In this document: positions 35,362 to 45,666 of the stretch, piece by piece
Numbering within the stretch: position 1 is the stretch's first letter
Layout of the letters: every line of letters begins with the position of its first letter
Source: Rhizobium sp. 007
GTDB taxonomy: Bacteria; Pseudomonadota; Alphaproteobacteria; Rhizobiales; Rhizobiaceae
Direction of reading: 5' to 3'
Assembly (NCBI RefSeq): GCF_015353075.1
Contig: NZ_CP064188.1
Coordinates: forward strand, 1,178,001-1,242,000
DNA length: 64,000 bases
Position numbers and translations under genes: made by a program
The notes under the pieces: model-generated
Database searches by the model: none
What the model was told of the DNA's origin: nothing
The model's input: only the letters and a program-made list of their open reading frames with translations

Positions 35362-36095
35362 CCGATCACGCCGAGCGCTTTCTCGACGGTTTCGACCGCT
35401 CTCATGGCAGGCGCGGGCGCACGGGCGATCATGAAGACTTCAATGCCGAGATGGCGAGCCGCCTCGATTTTCGCGTAGGTCGCCGCGCCGCCGCTATTTT
35501 TGGCAACGATCGCATCGATGCGGTGAGAGGCAAGAAGCGCGGCCTCGCCGTCCACATCGAAGGGGCCGCGATCGAGAATATATTCGACGTTCGCAATATT
35601 GAGCGGCGGGGTGACGGGGTCGACGCTACGAACGAGATAGAAATGATGTGCCGCCGCCTCGGCATAGTGCGCCTCCTGACGCCCGATCGCCAGGAAGACG
35701 CGGCGGGCGGCAGGCCCAAGCGCGGCGATTGCCTGCGGGATGTTTCTGCTCGCGGTCCATATGTCGCCCGGCCTCTCGATCCATTCGGGCCGGCGAAGGG
35801 CAAGTGCCGCAATTTTGGAAAGTCGTGCTGCGGCGAAGGCATTGGTGGAGATGCGGGCGGCAAAGGGATGTGTCGCATCGACGAGAAGGTCAAATCCTCC
35901 GTCGCGCAGAAAAGAAGCAAGCCCCTCAGCTCCGCCGAAACCGCCAATACGGACGGGAACAGGCTGGATGGACGGTTTTTCTGTGCGGCCGGCCAAAGAC
36001 AGCAGGATGTCAAACCCGGCCTTCTTGGAGAGCATCTGCGCCAAAGCGCGCGCTTCGCTCGTTCCGCCCAGTATCAGCACGCGGATTTTTGCCAT
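35325..36095 (-). CDS. cobK: Precorrin-6A reductase
   Basis: NADPH-dependent reductase of 256 residues converting precorrin-6A to dihydro-precorrin-6. The nucleotide loop is LILGGTSEARALAQML near the N-terminus, DLLVDATHPFAARISTNA is the family signature, and AKNSGGAATYAKIEAARHLG holds the second conserved segment. ATG 36095 gives MAKIRVLIL; a 14-codon extension to 36137 would run into cobL. Unlike all other cob genes here it is on the minus strand, overlapping cobJ tail-to-tail and sharing bases with the cobL start codon. Confidence 0.94.
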   Translation of the reverse strand: MAKIRVLILGGTSEARALAQMLSKKAGFDILLSLAGRTEKPSIQPVPVRIGGFGGAEGLASFLRDGGFDLLVDATHPFAARISTNAFAAARLSKIAALALRRPEWIERPGDIWTASRNIPQAIAALGPAARRVFLAIGRQEAHYAEAAAHHFYLVRSVDPVTPPLNIANVEYILDRGPFDVDGEAALLASHRIDAIVAKNSGGAATYAKIEAARHLGIEVFMIARAPAPAMRAVETVEKALGVIGHLFPPAMERGV

Positions 36096-37326
36096 GTCTG
36101 ATATGCCTAGCCACACCCCGAAACCCTGGCTAACCATTATCGGTATCGGCGAGGATGGTCCAGAAGGACTTGGCGATCACGCCAAGCGGCTTATCCTGGC
36201 CGCGCCCGTCGTCTTCGGCGGCGAACGGCACCATGCGCTGATGGATAATCTGATTGCCGGCGAGCGGCTCGTCTGGCAAAGCCCCTTTGAGAAGTCGATC
36301 GATGCGATCCTTAGGCGGCGCGGCACACCGGTCGTCGTACTCGCTTCCGGTGACCCATTTCTTTTTGGTGTCGGCGCGACACTCTCGCGGCATGTGAATG
36401 CTGAGGAGATGCGCACCATTCCAGCTCCGTCGGCCTTCAGCATGGCCGCGTCGCGTCTCGGCTGGCCCTTGCAGGAAACCGCCTGCCTCTCGCTTCATGG
36501 CCGTTCCATCCAACTCATCCGCCCGCATCTTCATTCCGGACGGCGCATTATTGCGCTGACTTCCGACGGGAAGGGGCCCGAGGAACTGGCTGTGCTGCTG
36601 TCAAACAGCGGCTTCGGCCATTCCCGCATAACTGTTCTGGAGGCGCTCGGCGGCGCGCGCGAGCGTATCCTCAGCACGTCTGCAGAAGACTTCCAGTTTA
36701 GAGATATCGACCCTCTCAATGTCTGCGCCGTCGAGGTTAAGGCAGGAAAAGAAGCTCGCGTCCTGCCTTTTGCCACCGGCCTGGACGACGAACTCTTTGA
36801 ACACGACGGGCAGATCACCAAGCGTGAAATCCGCGCTCTGACGCTGTCGGCACTTGCGCCGCGCCATGGGGAACTGCTGTGGGATATCGGGGCCGGCTCA
36901 GGTTCGATCGGCATCGAGTGGATGCTCTGCGACCCATCACTGAAGACGGTCGCCATCGAGCAATCGCCAGATCGCGTCAGCCGGATCGCGCGCAATGCTT
37001 CTGCGTTCGGCGTGCCGGGCCTTGCCGTTGTCGAGGGAACAGCCCCTGCGGCATTGAGTGGATTGCCGGAACCTGACGCCATATTTGTTGGCGGAGGCGG
37101 CAGCGAACCGGGCGTCATGGATGTCGCAATCGTCTCGCTCAAAAGCGGCGGGCGCCTTGTCGCCAACGCGGTGACACTGGAAATGGAGGCCGTGCTGCTT
37201 GCCGAACAAGCCAGGCGCGGCGGTTTTCTGACAAGGATCGAGATTTCCCGAGCCGGCCCCCTCGGCGCAATGAGCGGCTGGCGCCCGGCAATGCCCGTGG
37301 TGCAATGGCGCTGGATCAAGGACTAA
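36094..37326 (+). CDS. cobL: Precorrin-6B C5,15-methyltransferase (decarboxylating)
   Basis: Bifunctional protein of 410 residues. The N-terminal CbiE-like methylase begins [20 protein letters not shown], with [16 protein letters not shown] and [20 protein letters not shown]. The C-terminal CbiT-like domain has the SAM loop [20 protein letters not shown] and [14 protein letters not shown]. It methylates C5 and C15 and decarboxylates the C12 acetate. The open frame reaches back to 35740, antisense to cobK. ATG 36094 is chosen because CobL proteins start near [13 protein letters not shown] 36103 is possible. No good Shine-Dalgarno precedes either. Confidence 0.94.
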   Translation: MSDMPSHTPKPWLTIIGIGEDGPEGLGDHAKRLILAAPVVFGGERHHALMDNLIAGERLVWQSPFEKSIDAILRRRGTPVVVLASGDPFLFGVGATLSRHVNAEEMRTIPAPSAFSMAASRLGWPLQETACLSLHGRSIQLIRPHLHSGRRIIALTSDGKGPEELAVLLSNSGFGHSRITVLEALGGARERILSTSAEDFQFRDIDPLNVCAVEVKAGKEARVLPFATGLDDELFEHDGQITKREIRALTLSALAPRHGELLWDIGAGSGSIGIEWMLCDPSLKTVAIEQSPDRVSRIARNASAFGVPGLAVVEGTAPAALSGLPEPDAIFVGGGGSEPGVMDVAIVSLKSGGRLVANAVTLEMEAVLLAEQARRGGFLTRIEISRAGPLGAMSGWRPAMPVVQWRWIKD

Positions 37327-37328
37327 AA

Positions 37329-38087
37329 ATGACGGTTCACTTCATCGGAGCAGGCCCAGGTGCAGCCGATCTCATCACCGTTCGCGGCCGCGACCTCATT
37401 GGCAGATGCCCTGTATGCCTTTATGCCGGATCGATCGTATCCCCGGAACTGCTCAAATATTGCCCGCCGGATGCGCGCGTCATCGATACCGCGCCGATGT
37501 CGCTCGATGAGATCGAGGCGGAATATCTGCGTGCGGCCAACGCCGGGGAGGATGTAGCTCGTCTGCACTCCGGCGATCTTTCCGTCTGGAGCGCGGTTGC
37601 TGAGCAGGTTCGGCGCCTTCAAAAGCATGGCATCGCCTACACGATGACACCGGGCGTTCCGGCCTTTGCTGCTGCGGCCTCCGCACTTGGCCGGGAACTG
37701 ACAATTCCGGCCGTTGCCCAGAGCCTGGTGCTGACCCGCGTCTCGGGCCGCGCTTCGCCGATGCCGAATGAAGAAACGCTTGCCAGGTTTGGCGCAACGG
37801 GTTCGACGCTTGCAATCCATCTGGCAATTCATGCACTCGGCCAGGTCGTCGAAGAACTGACACCGCTTTATGGCGCTGATTGTCCTGTTGCGATCGTCGT
37901 CAAAGCCTCCTGGCCGGACGAGCGCGTCCTGCATGGCACGCTTGCTGACATCGAGGCGAGGGTCGCCATCGAGCCGATCGAGCGCACGGCGATCATCTTC
38001 GTCGGTCCAACGCTTGCTGCCCGCGATTTTCGCGAAAGCGCCCTTTACGACGCCGCCTATCAGCGGCGGTTCAGGGGCAGACAATAG
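37329..38087 (+). CDS. cobM: Precorrin-4 C11-methyltransferase
   Basis: Methylates precorrin-4 at C11 to precorrin-5. 252 residues. [59 protein letters not shown] and [20 protein letters not shown] are the usual CobM landmarks. ATG 37329 has AAGGA six bases upstream and lies two bases after the cobL stop; ATG 37305 would overlap cobL. The stop codon forms the foot of a perfect hairpin. This gene ends the cobalamin block. Confidence 0.95.
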   Translation: MTVHFIGAGPGAADLITVRGRDLIGRCPVCLYAGSIVSPELLKYCPPDARVIDTAPMSLDEIEAEYLRAANAGEDVARLHSGDLSVWSAVAEQVRRLQKHGIAYTMTPGVPAFAAAASALGRELTIPAVAQSLVLTRVSGRASPMPNEETLARFGATGSTLAIHLAIHALGQVVEELTPLYGADCPVAIVVKASWPDERVLHGTLADIEARVAIEPIERTAIIFVGPTLAARDFRESALYDAAYQRRFRGRQ

Positions 38088-38110
38088 CGAGCCGGAATGC
38101 CGGCTCGCTA
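38085..38110 (+). terminator. Perfect hairpin at the end of cobM
   Basis: TAGCGAGCCGG-AATG-CCGGCTCGCTA is an 11-base-pair perfect stem with a four-base loop, beginning at the cobM stop codon. No U-tract follows, so it may terminate in a factor-assisted way or protect the 3' end of the cob message. Confidence 0.65.
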
Positions 38111-38317
38111 TCCACGCTCAGAGCTTTGCCGACAGATAGTTCGGCTGCGAAAGGCTCGAAGGAGAAGGGACCTTTGAGCCTGCAAGAGCGCGCGCATCTG
38201 CCCGGCATTTTCGAGGCGGTCGGAGGCGCCGACGAGAACTCGAGTGCGGATCGCGCATGAGCCTCGCGGTTGATGAGCGTCTCGACGACCTCGAAATCCG
38301 AGTAAATCGTCGCCGCT

Positions 38318-38893
38318 TCAGACGGCTGTGATGCTGATCAAATAGCAGGTGGCGGCACCAGCAAGCGTCAAAGAGGCGCGGCAATGAGCCTCGATCATCA
38401 ATACGTCGCCGGCATATATCATGCCGCTTTCTTCGGCCAATTCGAATGCTGCTTCGCCTTCGTGACACAGCACAAGCGATATTGCGGCCGGTAGAGAGCC
38501 GCTCCAACTCCGCTCGATATGCAGCCTTTCGACCTTGTGCATAAAGGCGTCGCGCCGCGTCATGACATTGAGGTCGGTGATCGGCCCCGCGATAAGCTGT
38601 GCCGTCACGGCAATGTCGGCTGCAAAAGCAAATGGCGGGCTCTGCTGCGCCAAGAGCACAGGCTCATGCCCATCGATCTCCAGCGTCATGCCACTGCCGG
38701 ACAGGATTGAAAGTGTGCGGTCGATGCCGGGAAAGATCGAAAACGGTCCATCGAAAGCAACCGTGGCCATGCTGACCCGCCAGTCGAAATCGCCGAGGGT
38801 TGCACCTTGCGGCGAAACGGCCACCTCCACTGTCTCGCCGCCGCCGTTCTTCCACGGCATGCGCCGGTGATTGGCCGCGCGAAGGATCTGCAT
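38318..38893 (-). CDS. hutD: HutD family protein
   Basis: A bicupin-like protein of 191 residues that accompanies histidine utilisation genes and is thought to limit or tune the pathway. The start MQILRAANHRRMPWKNGGGE carries the family hallmark RxMPWKNGGGxT, and FDWRVSMATVAFDGPFSIFP, GIDRTLSILSGSGMTLEI follow. It is the last gene of the minus-strand hut operon, three bases after hutU. The start is well supported by that spacing and by the family N-terminus. Confidence 0.92.
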   Translation of the reverse strand: MQILRAANHRRMPWKNGGGETVEVAVSPQGATLGDFDWRVSMATVAFDGPFSIFPGIDRTLSILSGSGMTLEIDGHEPVLLAQQSPPFAFAADIAVTAQLIAGPITDLNVMTRRDAFMHKVERLHIERSWSGSLPAAISLVLCHEGEAAFELAEESGMIYAGDVLMIEAHCRASLTLAGAATCYLISITAV

Positions 38894-38896
38894 GGT

Positions 38897-40570
38897 TCAA
38901 TCCCCCAAGATCCCCGGCAGCCTTAGCCCCTTCTCCTTGGCACAATCAAGCGCGATATCGTAGCCCGCGTCGGCATGGCGCATGACGCCGGTTGCCGGGT
39001 CGTTCCAAAGCACGCGTTCGATGCGGCGCGCCGCATCGTCGGTGCCGTCGCAGCAGATGACCATGCCTGAATGCTGCGAATAGCCCATGCCGACGCCGCC
39101 GCCGTGATGGAGCGAAACCCAAGTTGCGCCGGAGGCGGTGTTCAAAAGAGCGTTCAACAGCGGCCAGTCGGAGACGGCATCAGAACCATCCTTCATCGCT
39201 TCCGTCTCGCGGTTCGGTGATGCAACCGAGCCGGAATCGAGGTGGTCGCGGCCGATCACGATCGGCGCCTTCAACTCGCCGCTCTTCACCATCTCGTTGA
39301 AGGCAAGGCCGAGACGATGGCGGTCGCCAAGGCCGACCCAGCAGATGCGCGCCGGCAGACCCTGGAAGGCGATACGCGCGCGGGCCATGTCCAGCCAGTT
39401 GTGCAGGTGCTTGTTGTCCGGCAGCAATTCCTTCACCTTGGCGTCGGTCCTGTAGATATCCTCCGGATCGCCCGAGAGTGCTGCCCAGCGAAAGGGACCG
39501 ATGCCGCGGCAAAAGAGCGGGCGGATATAGGCAGGTACAAAGCCGGGGAAAGCGAAGGCGTTTTCGAGACCCTCATCTTGAGCAACCTGCCGGATATTGT
39601 TGCCGTAATCGAGCGTCGGAATACCTGCATCCCAGAATGCGATCATCGCTTCGACATGCTCGCGCATAGATGCGCGAGCCGCTCTTTCGACAGCCTTCGG
39701 ATCGCTTTCGCGCATCGCTTTCCATTGCGCGATCGTCCATCCTTTCGGTAGATAGCCGTTGATCGGGTCGTGCGCTGACGTTTGGTCGGTGACAATATCC
39801 GGGCGGATGCCGCGGCGGACCATTTCAGGCAGGATTTCGGCGGCGTTGCCGAGAAGACCGACCGATCTGGCTTCGCCTGCCTTTGTCCAGCCGCCGATCA
39901 TCTCGAGGGCTTCGTCCAACGTTTCGGCCTTGGCATCGAGATATCGGGTACGCAAGCGGAAATCGATCGAGTCCGGATTGCACTCGACGGCAAGGCAGCA
40001 GGCACCTGCCATGACGGCAGCGAGGGGCTGCGCGCCACCCATGCCGCCAAGGCCACCGGTCAAAATCCATTTGCCCTTGAGGTTGCCGCCATAATGCTGC
40101 CGGCCCGCCTCGACAAAGGTTTCATAGGTCCCCTGGACGATGCCTTGTGTGCCGATATAGATCCATGAGCCTGCCGTCATCTGACCATACATCGCCAAGC
40201 CCTTCTTATCGAGCTCGTTGAAGTGGTCCCAAGTCGCCCAGTGCGGCACGAGGTTGGAATTGGCGATCAGGACGCGCGGTGCATCCTTGTGTGTGCGGAA
40301 GACGCCGACCGGCTTGCCGGACTGCACCAGAAGCGTCTCGTCTTCGGTAAGCGTCTTCAACGTCGCGACGATGCGGTCGAAATCCTCCCAGGTGCGGGCG
40401 GCGCGGCCGATGCCGCCATAGACGACGAGTTCGTTCGGATTTTCCGCCACATCTGGATCTAGATTGTTCATCAGCATGCGAAGCGGCGCTTCGGTCATCC
40501 AGCTCTTGGCATTGAGCTCCGGTCCGCGAGGTGCCCGGATTTCGCGGATGTTGTGACGGGGATTGCTCAT
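38897..40570 (-). CDS. hutU: Urocanate hydratase
   Basis: NAD-dependent enzyme of 557 residues turning urocanate into imidazolonepropionate. The sequence shows [20 protein letters not shown], a glycine-rich NAD-binding stretch, and [20 protein letters not shown], plus the near-C-terminal [20 protein letters not shown], all strongly conserved in urocanase. Start [16 protein letters not shown] at 40570 lies one base after the hutH stop. Order in the transcript is hutI-H-U-D. Confidence 0.97.
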   Translation of the reverse strand: MSNPRHNIREIRAPRGPELNAKSWMTEAPLRMLMNNLDPDVAENPNELVVYGGIGRAARTWEDFDRIVATLKTLTEDETLLVQSGKPVGVFRTHKDAPRVLIANSNLVPHWATWDHFNELDKKGLAMYGQMTAGSWIYIGTQGIVQGTYETFVEAGRQHYGGNLKGKWILTGGLGGMGGAQPLAAVMAGACCLAVECNPDSIDFRLRTRYLDAKAETLDEALEMIGGWTKAGEARSVGLLGNAAEILPEMVRRGIRPDIVTDQTSAHDPINGYLPKGWTIAQWKAMRESDPKAVERAARASMREHVEAMIAFWDAGIPTLDYGNNIRQVAQDEGLENAFAFPGFVPAYIRPLFCRGIGPFRWAALSGDPEDIYRTDAKVKELLPDNKHLHNWLDMARARIAFQGLPARICWVGLGDRHRLGLAFNEMVKSGELKAPIVIGRDHLDSGSVASPNRETEAMKDGSDAVSDWPLLNALLNTASGATWVSLHHGGGVGMGYSQHSGMVICCDGTDDAARRIERVLWNDPATGVMRHADAGYDIALDCAKEKGLRLPGILGD

Positions 40571-40571
40571 C

Positions 40572-42107
40572 TCAGATCTCCAGGGACGGAAGGATGTTTT
40601 CGGAAACGGACGCGTTCAATACGCCGGTTGCAACAAGTTCGCTGACGGCTTGCAGGTCGCCCGCCATGTAGCGATCGACCTCCAGCGTCGGTACCACATT
40701 GCGGATGGCAGCGATCGCCTTTTGCAGTTCAGGGCTGGTCGCAAGCGGTGTGCGCAATTCTACGCCTTGTGCGGCCGTCAATGCCTCGATGCCGATGATG
40801 CCGAAGAGGTTTTCGGTCATCTGCAACAGACGGCGTGCGCCATGGCAGGCCATGGAAACATGGTCTTCCTGGTTCGCCGAAGTCGGCGTCGAGTCGACGG
40901 AAGCTGGATGCGACATCTGCTTGTTTTCGGACATCAGCGCGGCAGAGGTGACCTCCGCAATCATCAGACCGGAATTGAGCCCTGGCTTCTTGGCGAGGAA
41001 GGCTGGAAGCCCGTAAGATAGAGCCGGATCGACGAGCAGCGCGATGCGGCGCTGCGAAATTGCACCGACCTCGCAGACCGCAAGCGCGATCTGATCGGCA
41101 GCGAAGGCGATCGGCTCCGCATGGAAGTTGCCGCCGGAAACGACGGAGTTGTCGGAAAGCACCAACGGATTGTCGGTCACTGCATTGGCTTCGATTTCGA
41201 GCGTGCGTGCGACCGACCGGAGAAGATCGAGGCAGGCGCCATCGACTTGCGGCTGACAACGAATGCAATAGGGATCCTGCACGCGCTCGTCGCCCTCAAT
41301 ATGGCTTTCACGGATAACGGAGCCTTCAAGCAGCGCCCGCAAAGCCGCGGCCGTATCGATCTGGCCGCGATGACCGCGAAGCGTGTGGATATCCGGATGG
41401 AACGGTGCCGAAGAGCCCATGGCCGCATCGGTGGACATGGCGCCGGTGATCAGGGCCGCATGGGCGGCACGATGCGCACGAAATAGGCCGGCAAGTGTAA
41501 GTGCGGTCGAGGTCTGCGTGCCGTTGATCAGCGCAAGGCCTTCTTTTGCGGCGAGAACGACCGGCGTAAGGCCCGCCTTGTTCAAGGCTTCCGCGCCTGG
41601 AAGCCGCTCGCCTTTGAAGTAGGCTTCGGCCTCTCCCATCATCACGGCCGCCAGATGCGCAAGCGGCGCAAGATCGCCCGAGGCGCCGACGGAACCTTTT
41701 TCCGGAATGACCGGTATGACGCCCTTGTCGAGCATTGCTTCGATCAGCCGCACCAGTTCCAGTCGCACGCCGGAGGCGCCGCGACCGAGTGAGACGAGCT
41801 TCAGCGCCATGACGAGACGCACGATATTTTCGGGTAGCGGCGCGCCCACACCGCAGCAATGCGAGAGGATGAGATTGCGTTGAAGTGTGGCGACATCGGC
41901 ACTGTCGATCTTAATCGAAGCGAGTTTTCCGAAGCCGGTATTGATGCCGTAGACGGGCGCATTGCCGGCGGCGATCTCTGCTATGCGCGCCGCCGCCTTC
42001 TTTATGCCGGCATCAAATGCGGGATCGAGTTCTGCCGGTTCGCCGGTCCAGTAAATTTTTTCCAGCTGTTTCAGCGAAACGGAGCCTGGGTGGAGAATGA
42101 TGGTCAA
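40572..42107 (-). CDS. hutH: Histidine ammonia-lyase
   Basis: First enzyme of histidine breakdown, releasing ammonia to form urocanate; 511 residues. The self-made MIO cofactor comes from Ala142-Ser143-Gly144 in [26 protein letters not shown] holds the catalytic Tyr loop, and [15 protein letters not shown] and [19 protein letters not shown] segments (here [16 protein letters not shown]) complete the active site. Its ATG overlaps the hutI stop by four bases, showing coupling. Confidence 0.97.
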   Translation of the reverse strand: MTIILHPGSVSLKQLEKIYWTGEPAELDPAFDAGIKKAAARIAEIAAGNAPVYGINTGFGKLASIKIDSADVATLQRNLILSHCCGVGAPLPENIVRLVMALKLVSLGRGASGVRLELVRLIEAMLDKGVIPVIPEKGSVGASGDLAPLAHLAAVMMGEAEAYFKGERLPGAEALNKAGLTPVVLAAKEGLALINGTQTSTALTLAGLFRAHRAAHAALITGAMSTDAAMGSSAPFHPDIHTLRGHRGQIDTAAALRALLEGSVIRESHIEGDERVQDPYCIRCQPQVDGACLDLLRSVARTLEIEANAVTDNPLVLSDNSVVSGGNFHAEPIAFAADQIALAVCEVGAISQRRIALLVDPALSYGLPAFLAKKPGLNSGLMIAEVTSAALMSENKQMSHPASVDSTPTSANQEDHVSMACHGARRLLQMTENLFGIIGIEALTAAQGVELRTPLATSPELQKAIAAIRNVVPTLEVDRYMAGDLQAVSELVATGVLNASVSENILPSLEI

Positions 42108-43354
42108 CGGTCGATCCTTTCGCCCTTGAAGACACGCGCAAAGAGCGGGTTGAAGCCGATGCGATAGACAAGTTCGGCCAGGCTCTCGATCTCCCAGATG
42201 GCAAGATCGGCGGATTTTTCGGCCTGTATTGTTCCCGTTTCGGCAATAAGGCCGAGTGCGCGAGCGCCTTCACGTGTGGCCCCTCCAATACACTCCTCAA
42301 CCGTTAGGCCGAAGAGCGTCGCCGACATATTCATCGTCAAAAGCAGGGAGGTGAGAGGTGATGTGCCTGGGTTACAATCCGTCGCGACCGCGATCGGAAC
42401 ACCGGCGGCGCGCAGCGCCTTCACGGGTGGTTTCTGTTTTTCGTTGATGGAATAGAATGCGCCGGGCAGCAGCACCGCGACGGTTCCGGCTGCCGCCATG
42501 GCGACCACGCCGTCATCGTCGAGATATTCGAGATGATCCGCTGAAAGCGCACCATACTCAGCGGCAAGTGCAGCTCCGCCGAGATTGGACAACTGCTCGG
42601 CATGCAGCTTCACCGGAAGGCCAAGCGCCTCGGCGCGATCAAAGACAAGGCCGATCTCTTCCGTTGAGAAGGCGATGCCTTCGCAGAACCCATCGACGGC
42701 ATCGACAAGGCCTTTGCCGTGTGCCTCTTCGAGCGCGGGCAGCACGATTTCGGCTATATAGTCGCTATTGCGGTCCTTGTATTCGGCGGGTGTCGCATGG
42801 GCGCCGAGATAGCTCGTCTTGACGCGCACTGGCCGCATACTGCCGAGAACACGGGCGGCCTCCAGCATCTTCACTTCGCCAGCGATGCTGAGGCCGTAGC
42901 CCGACTTGATCTCGATCGTCGTCACCCCTTCGCAAAGCAACGTATCGAGGCGGGGCAGGGAAGCTTGCACAAGGCCTTCGACTGAAAGCGCATTCGTCGC
43001 CTTGACCGAGGAGACGATGCCGCCGCCAGCGCGGGCAATCTCTTCATAGGTCGCGCCGTCAAGGCGCATTTCGAATTCGCGCGCCCGGTTGCCGCCATGA
43101 ACGATGTGGGTGTGGCAATCGACGAGCCCCGGCGTCACCCAGCGGCCCTCAAGGTCGATGATTTCGGCACGTTCGATGACGGAAACCGGCAATTCGCCCT
43201 CCGGGCCGGCATAGCGGATTCGGCCGTTTTCCGTGACGATCGCGCCTTTTTCAACAATACCCAGCCCCGGCTTACCCGGATCGAGCGTCGCGAGCCGGCC
43301 ATTTCGCCAGAGGTTCGGTCTCTGCTGCCGCGTAAAAAGATTGTTCCCGCTCAT
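42104..43354 (-). CDS. hutI: Imidazolonepropionase
   Basis: Zn/Fe-dependent amidohydrolase of 416 residues opening imidazolone-5-propionate to formimino-glutamate. Metal motif [20 protein letters not shown] near residue 78, later [40 protein letters not shown] and [11 protein letters not shown] are all canonical. The longer frame to 43483 crosses the divergent promoter; ATG 43354 ([11 protein letters not shown]) follows AAGGAAAGG at some distance. It is the first gene of the minus-strand hut operon. Confidence 0.95.
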   Translation of the reverse strand: MSGNNLFTRQQRPNLWRNGRLATLDPGKPGLGIVEKGAIVTENGRIRYAGPEGELPVSVIERAEIIDLEGRWVTPGLVDCHTHIVHGGNRAREFEMRLDGATYEEIARAGGGIVSSVKATNALSVEGLVQASLPRLDTLLCEGVTTIEIKSGYGLSIAGEVKMLEAARVLGSMRPVRVKTSYLGAHATPAEYKDRNSDYIAEIVLPALEEAHGKGLVDAVDGFCEGIAFSTEEIGLVFDRAEALGLPVKLHAEQLSNLGGAALAAEYGALSADHLEYLDDDGVVAMAAAGTVAVLLPGAFYSINEKQKPPVKALRAAGVPIAVATDCNPGTSPLTSLLLTMNMSATLFGLTVEECIGGATREGARALGLIAETGTIQAEKSADLAIWEIESLAELVYRIGFNPLFARVFKGERIDR

Positions 43355-43383
43355 CAGCTTTACGCCTTTCCTTAGGTCGAAAC

Positions 43384-43395
43384 ATGTATATACAT
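43384..43395. promoter_or_regulatory. hutC: HutC operator-like palindrome between hutI and hutF
   Basis: ATGTATATACAT is a perfect 12-base palindrome in the 119-base divergent spacer between the start codons of hutI (43354) and hutF (43474). It contains TGTATATACA, which fits the known HutC (GntR-family) binding pattern of TGTA/TACA half-sites. The likely binder is the HutC encoded at 44874; one dimer here could control both directions. The binding is inference. Confidence 0.82.
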
Positions 43396-43473
43396 AATAA
43401 TCGGGTGACAAGTGGAAAATTGGGCGTTTCCATGGAAAAGAAAGATGGAAGGCCGACAGGAAGGGAAAAGACG

Positions 43474-44820
43474 ATGACGACACTTCATGCGGCGACTGCG
43501 CTCCTGCCTAAGGGGTGGCAAAGCGACGTACGTCTCACAATTGATGGCGGCCTTATCGCGAAGATTGAGGTCGGCGCGAAGGCCGAGTCGAGCGACGAGT
43601 GTCACAACCTCCTTGTTCCTGCGATGCCCAACCTGCACAGCCATGCCTTCCAGCGCGCCATGGCGGGCCTTGCTGAAGTCCGTGGTCCTGCAAACGACAG
43701 CTTCTGGAGTTGGCGGACGGTCATGTACAGGTTCGCGCATTCAATGACGCCGGAGCATGTCCAGGCCGTTGCCGCACAGCTTTACATGGAAATGCTTGAA
43801 GCCGGCTTTTCGCGCGTCGGCGAATTCCACTATCTGCATCATGACAAGGACGGCAGTCCTTATGCCAATATTGCGGAGTTGGCGGAACGCATCGGCGCGG
43901 CGAGCGAGACGGCCGGTATCGGCCTGACATTGCTACCGGTCTTTTACGCGCATTCGAGCTTCGGTGGTGCTGCTCCCCTCGAAGGCCAGCGGCGCTTCAT
44001 CAACTCGCTTGAGAGCTTCGGCAAGCTGATGGAGCGGGCTCACACGATCACCCGCAAGCTGGAAGGCGCAAAGATTGGGATTGCGCCACACAGCCTTCGC
44101 GCCGTCACGCCTGATGAGTTGGCAAAGCTTTTGCCGCTTGCAGAAGGCGGTCCGGTCCATATCCACGTCGCCGAACAGGTCAAGGAAGTGGACGATTGCA
44201 TCGCCTGGTCAGGCGCAAGACCTATCGAGTGGCTCCTTGAGCATGCGCCCGTCGACCGCCGCTGGTGCCTCATCCATGCTACCCACATGACCGAGGATGA
44301 AACGCGGCGCATGGCAAAAAGCGGATCGGTCGCCGGTCTCTGCCCCATCACTGAAGCCAATCTCGGCGACGGGGTTTTTCCAGCGCCGATCTTTCTCGAA
44401 GAGGGCGGGCGTTATGGCATTGGTTCGGACTCGAATGTGCAGATTACGCTTGCCGGAGAACTCCGCCAGCTCGAATATTCCGAGCGCCTGGCGCTTCGGG
44501 CCCGCAACGTGATTGCAGAAACCAGCGGCTCGACGGGCCGCACGCTGTTCGATCACGCGCTTTTAGGTGGTGGTGCCGCGCTCGGTGCTGCCGGGGGCCT
44601 CGCCGAAGGCAATTATGCGGATATCGTCGCGCTTGACTGCAGCACGGTGCCTTATCTCGCAGATGATCAAATCCTCGACCACTGGATATTCGCCGGCAGC
44701 GTCGCTGTCGATTGCCTCTGGGCCCTTGGCCGCAAACAGGTCGAAGCCGGCCGTCATCGGCAGCGCGAGGCGATCAGTCGGCGTTTCCTCGCTGCGATGC
44801 GCGAACTGCTTGCCGCCTAA
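43474..44820 (+). CDS. hutF: Formimidoylglutamate deiminase
   Basis: Amidohydrolase of 448 residues converting N-formimino-L-glutamate to N-formyl-L-glutamate and ammonia. The metal motif is [20 protein letters not shown], with later ligands in [25 protein letters not shown] and [15 protein letters not shown] 43474 follows AGGAAGGGAAAAGACG; earlier in-frame codons to 43384 overlap the operator. The presence of HutF rather than HutE-type ureidase shows the five-step pathway. The HutG deformylase that should follow is not in the window. Confidence 0.95.
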   Translation: MTTLHAATALLPKGWQSDVRLTIDGGLIAKIEVGAKAESSDECHNLLVPAMPNLHSHAFQRAMAGLAEVRGPANDSFWSWRTVMYRFAHSMTPEHVQAVAAQLYMEMLEAGFSRVGEFHYLHHDKDGSPYANIAELAERIGAASETAGIGLTLLPVFYAHSSFGGAAPLEGQRRFINSLESFGKLMERAHTITRKLEGAKIGIAPHSLRAVTPDELAKLLPLAEGGPVHIHVAEQVKEVDDCIAWSGARPIEWLLEHAPVDRRWCLIHATHMTEDETRRMAKSGSVAGLCPITEANLGDGVFPAPIFLEEGGRYGIGSDSNVQITLAGELRQLEYSERLALRARNVIAETSGSTGRTLFDHALLGGGAALGAAGGLAEGNYADIVALDCSTVPYLADDQILDHWIFAGSVAVDCLWALGRKQVEAGRHRQREAISRRFLAAMRELLAA

Positions 44821-44873
44821 GTCTTTCCTTGCTGCTGCATTCGCAATAGAGCAGGTGGCGCGAAGCGGAGAGA

Positions 44874-45590
44874 ATGATGAACGACAGCAAGGATGCGACC
44901 CTGCATCAGCGCATTTTGAGCGAGATCGAAGGTCGCATCGTTTCGGGCGAGTGGCCGCCGGGCTATCGCATCCCCTTCGAGGTCGATCTCGCTGCGCAAT
45001 ACGATTGCTCACGAATGACCGTCAACAAAGTGCTGACGCAGCTGGCGAAGGCCGGGTTGATCGAGCGCCGCAAGAAGTCCGGCAGCTTCGTCACCCAGCC
45101 GCAGGCGCAGTCCGCTGTGCTGGAAATCCACGACATCAAAGCAGAAGTTCAATCGCTGAATTTGCCGTACGCCTATTCGGTCACAAAAAACGCGAGCCGC
45201 AAAACAAAGGCGGATGACAAACTCGATCTTTCGGTCGGCGGTCTCGTTAAAGAGGTCGTTTGCGTCCATTTTGCGGGTACCCGGCCTTTCTGCCTGGAAG
45301 AGCGCCTGATCAATCTTGGCACCGTTCCGGAAGCGGTTGATGCCGACTTCGGCGCAATCGCGCCTGGCCCCTGGCTTCTAAAACAAGTTCCGTGGAGCAA
45401 GGCGGAGCACAAGATTTACGCGTTTGCGGCTGGTGCTGAGGAAGCCGCAGCACTCGACATTCCCCGCTCTGCGGCCTGCCTCGTCATCGAGCGCCGCACC
45501 TGGAGCAGTGCCGGGCCTGTGACGCATGTGCGCCTTACCTATCCCGGCGACCGCCATGCGCTCGTTGCCCGTTTCAGCCCGGCCTCCTGA
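44874..45590 (+). CDS. hutC: Histidine utilisation repressor HutC (GntR family)
   Basis: A 238-residue GntR/HutC-type repressor. The winged helix at the N-terminus reads LHQRILSEIEGRIVSGEWPP, PFEVDLAAQYDCSRMTVNKV and LIERRKKSGSFVT, and the rest is a UbiC-lyase-like (UTRA) sensor that binds urocanate. GGAGAGA precedes the two adjacent ATGs (44874, 44877; the second has better spacing). It lies 53 bases after hutF and is probably in the same transcript, so it would be autoregulated through the palindrome at 43384. Confidence 0.95.
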   Translation: MMNDSKDATLHQRILSEIEGRIVSGEWPPGYRIPFEVDLAAQYDCSRMTVNKVLTQLAKAGLIERRKKSGSFVTQPQAQSAVLEIHDIKAEVQSLNLPYAYSVTKNASRKTKADDKLDLSVGGLVKEVVCVHFAGTRPFCLEERLINLGTVPEAVDADFGAIAPGPWLLKQVPWSKAEHKIYAFAAGAEEAAALDIPRSAACLVIERRTWSSAGPVTHVRLTYPGDRHALVARFSPAS

Positions 45591-45630
45591 GAATTCGCAG
45601 CAGGTCTATTGCGAATCATCCCACAAATAG

Positions 45631-45657
45631 CGGAAGTAAACATCAAGATGACTTCCG
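45631..45657. promoter_or_regulatory. Inverted repeat before the DUF1612/HTH_13 gene
   Basis: CGGAAGT (45631-45637) and ACTTCCG (45651-45657) form a perfect seven-base inverted repeat with a 13-base spacer, ending nine bases before the ATG at 45667. It could be an operator for the HTH-containing protein that follows, or an RNA hairpin masking its start. No proof of either is in the sequence. Confidence 0.45.
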
Positions 45658-45666
45658 GCCGATGAG

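Noticed and set aside
43354..43483. Longer N-terminus for HutI
   Set aside because: It would run through the HutC-type palindrome and into the divergent hutF leader. The family start fits ATG 43354.
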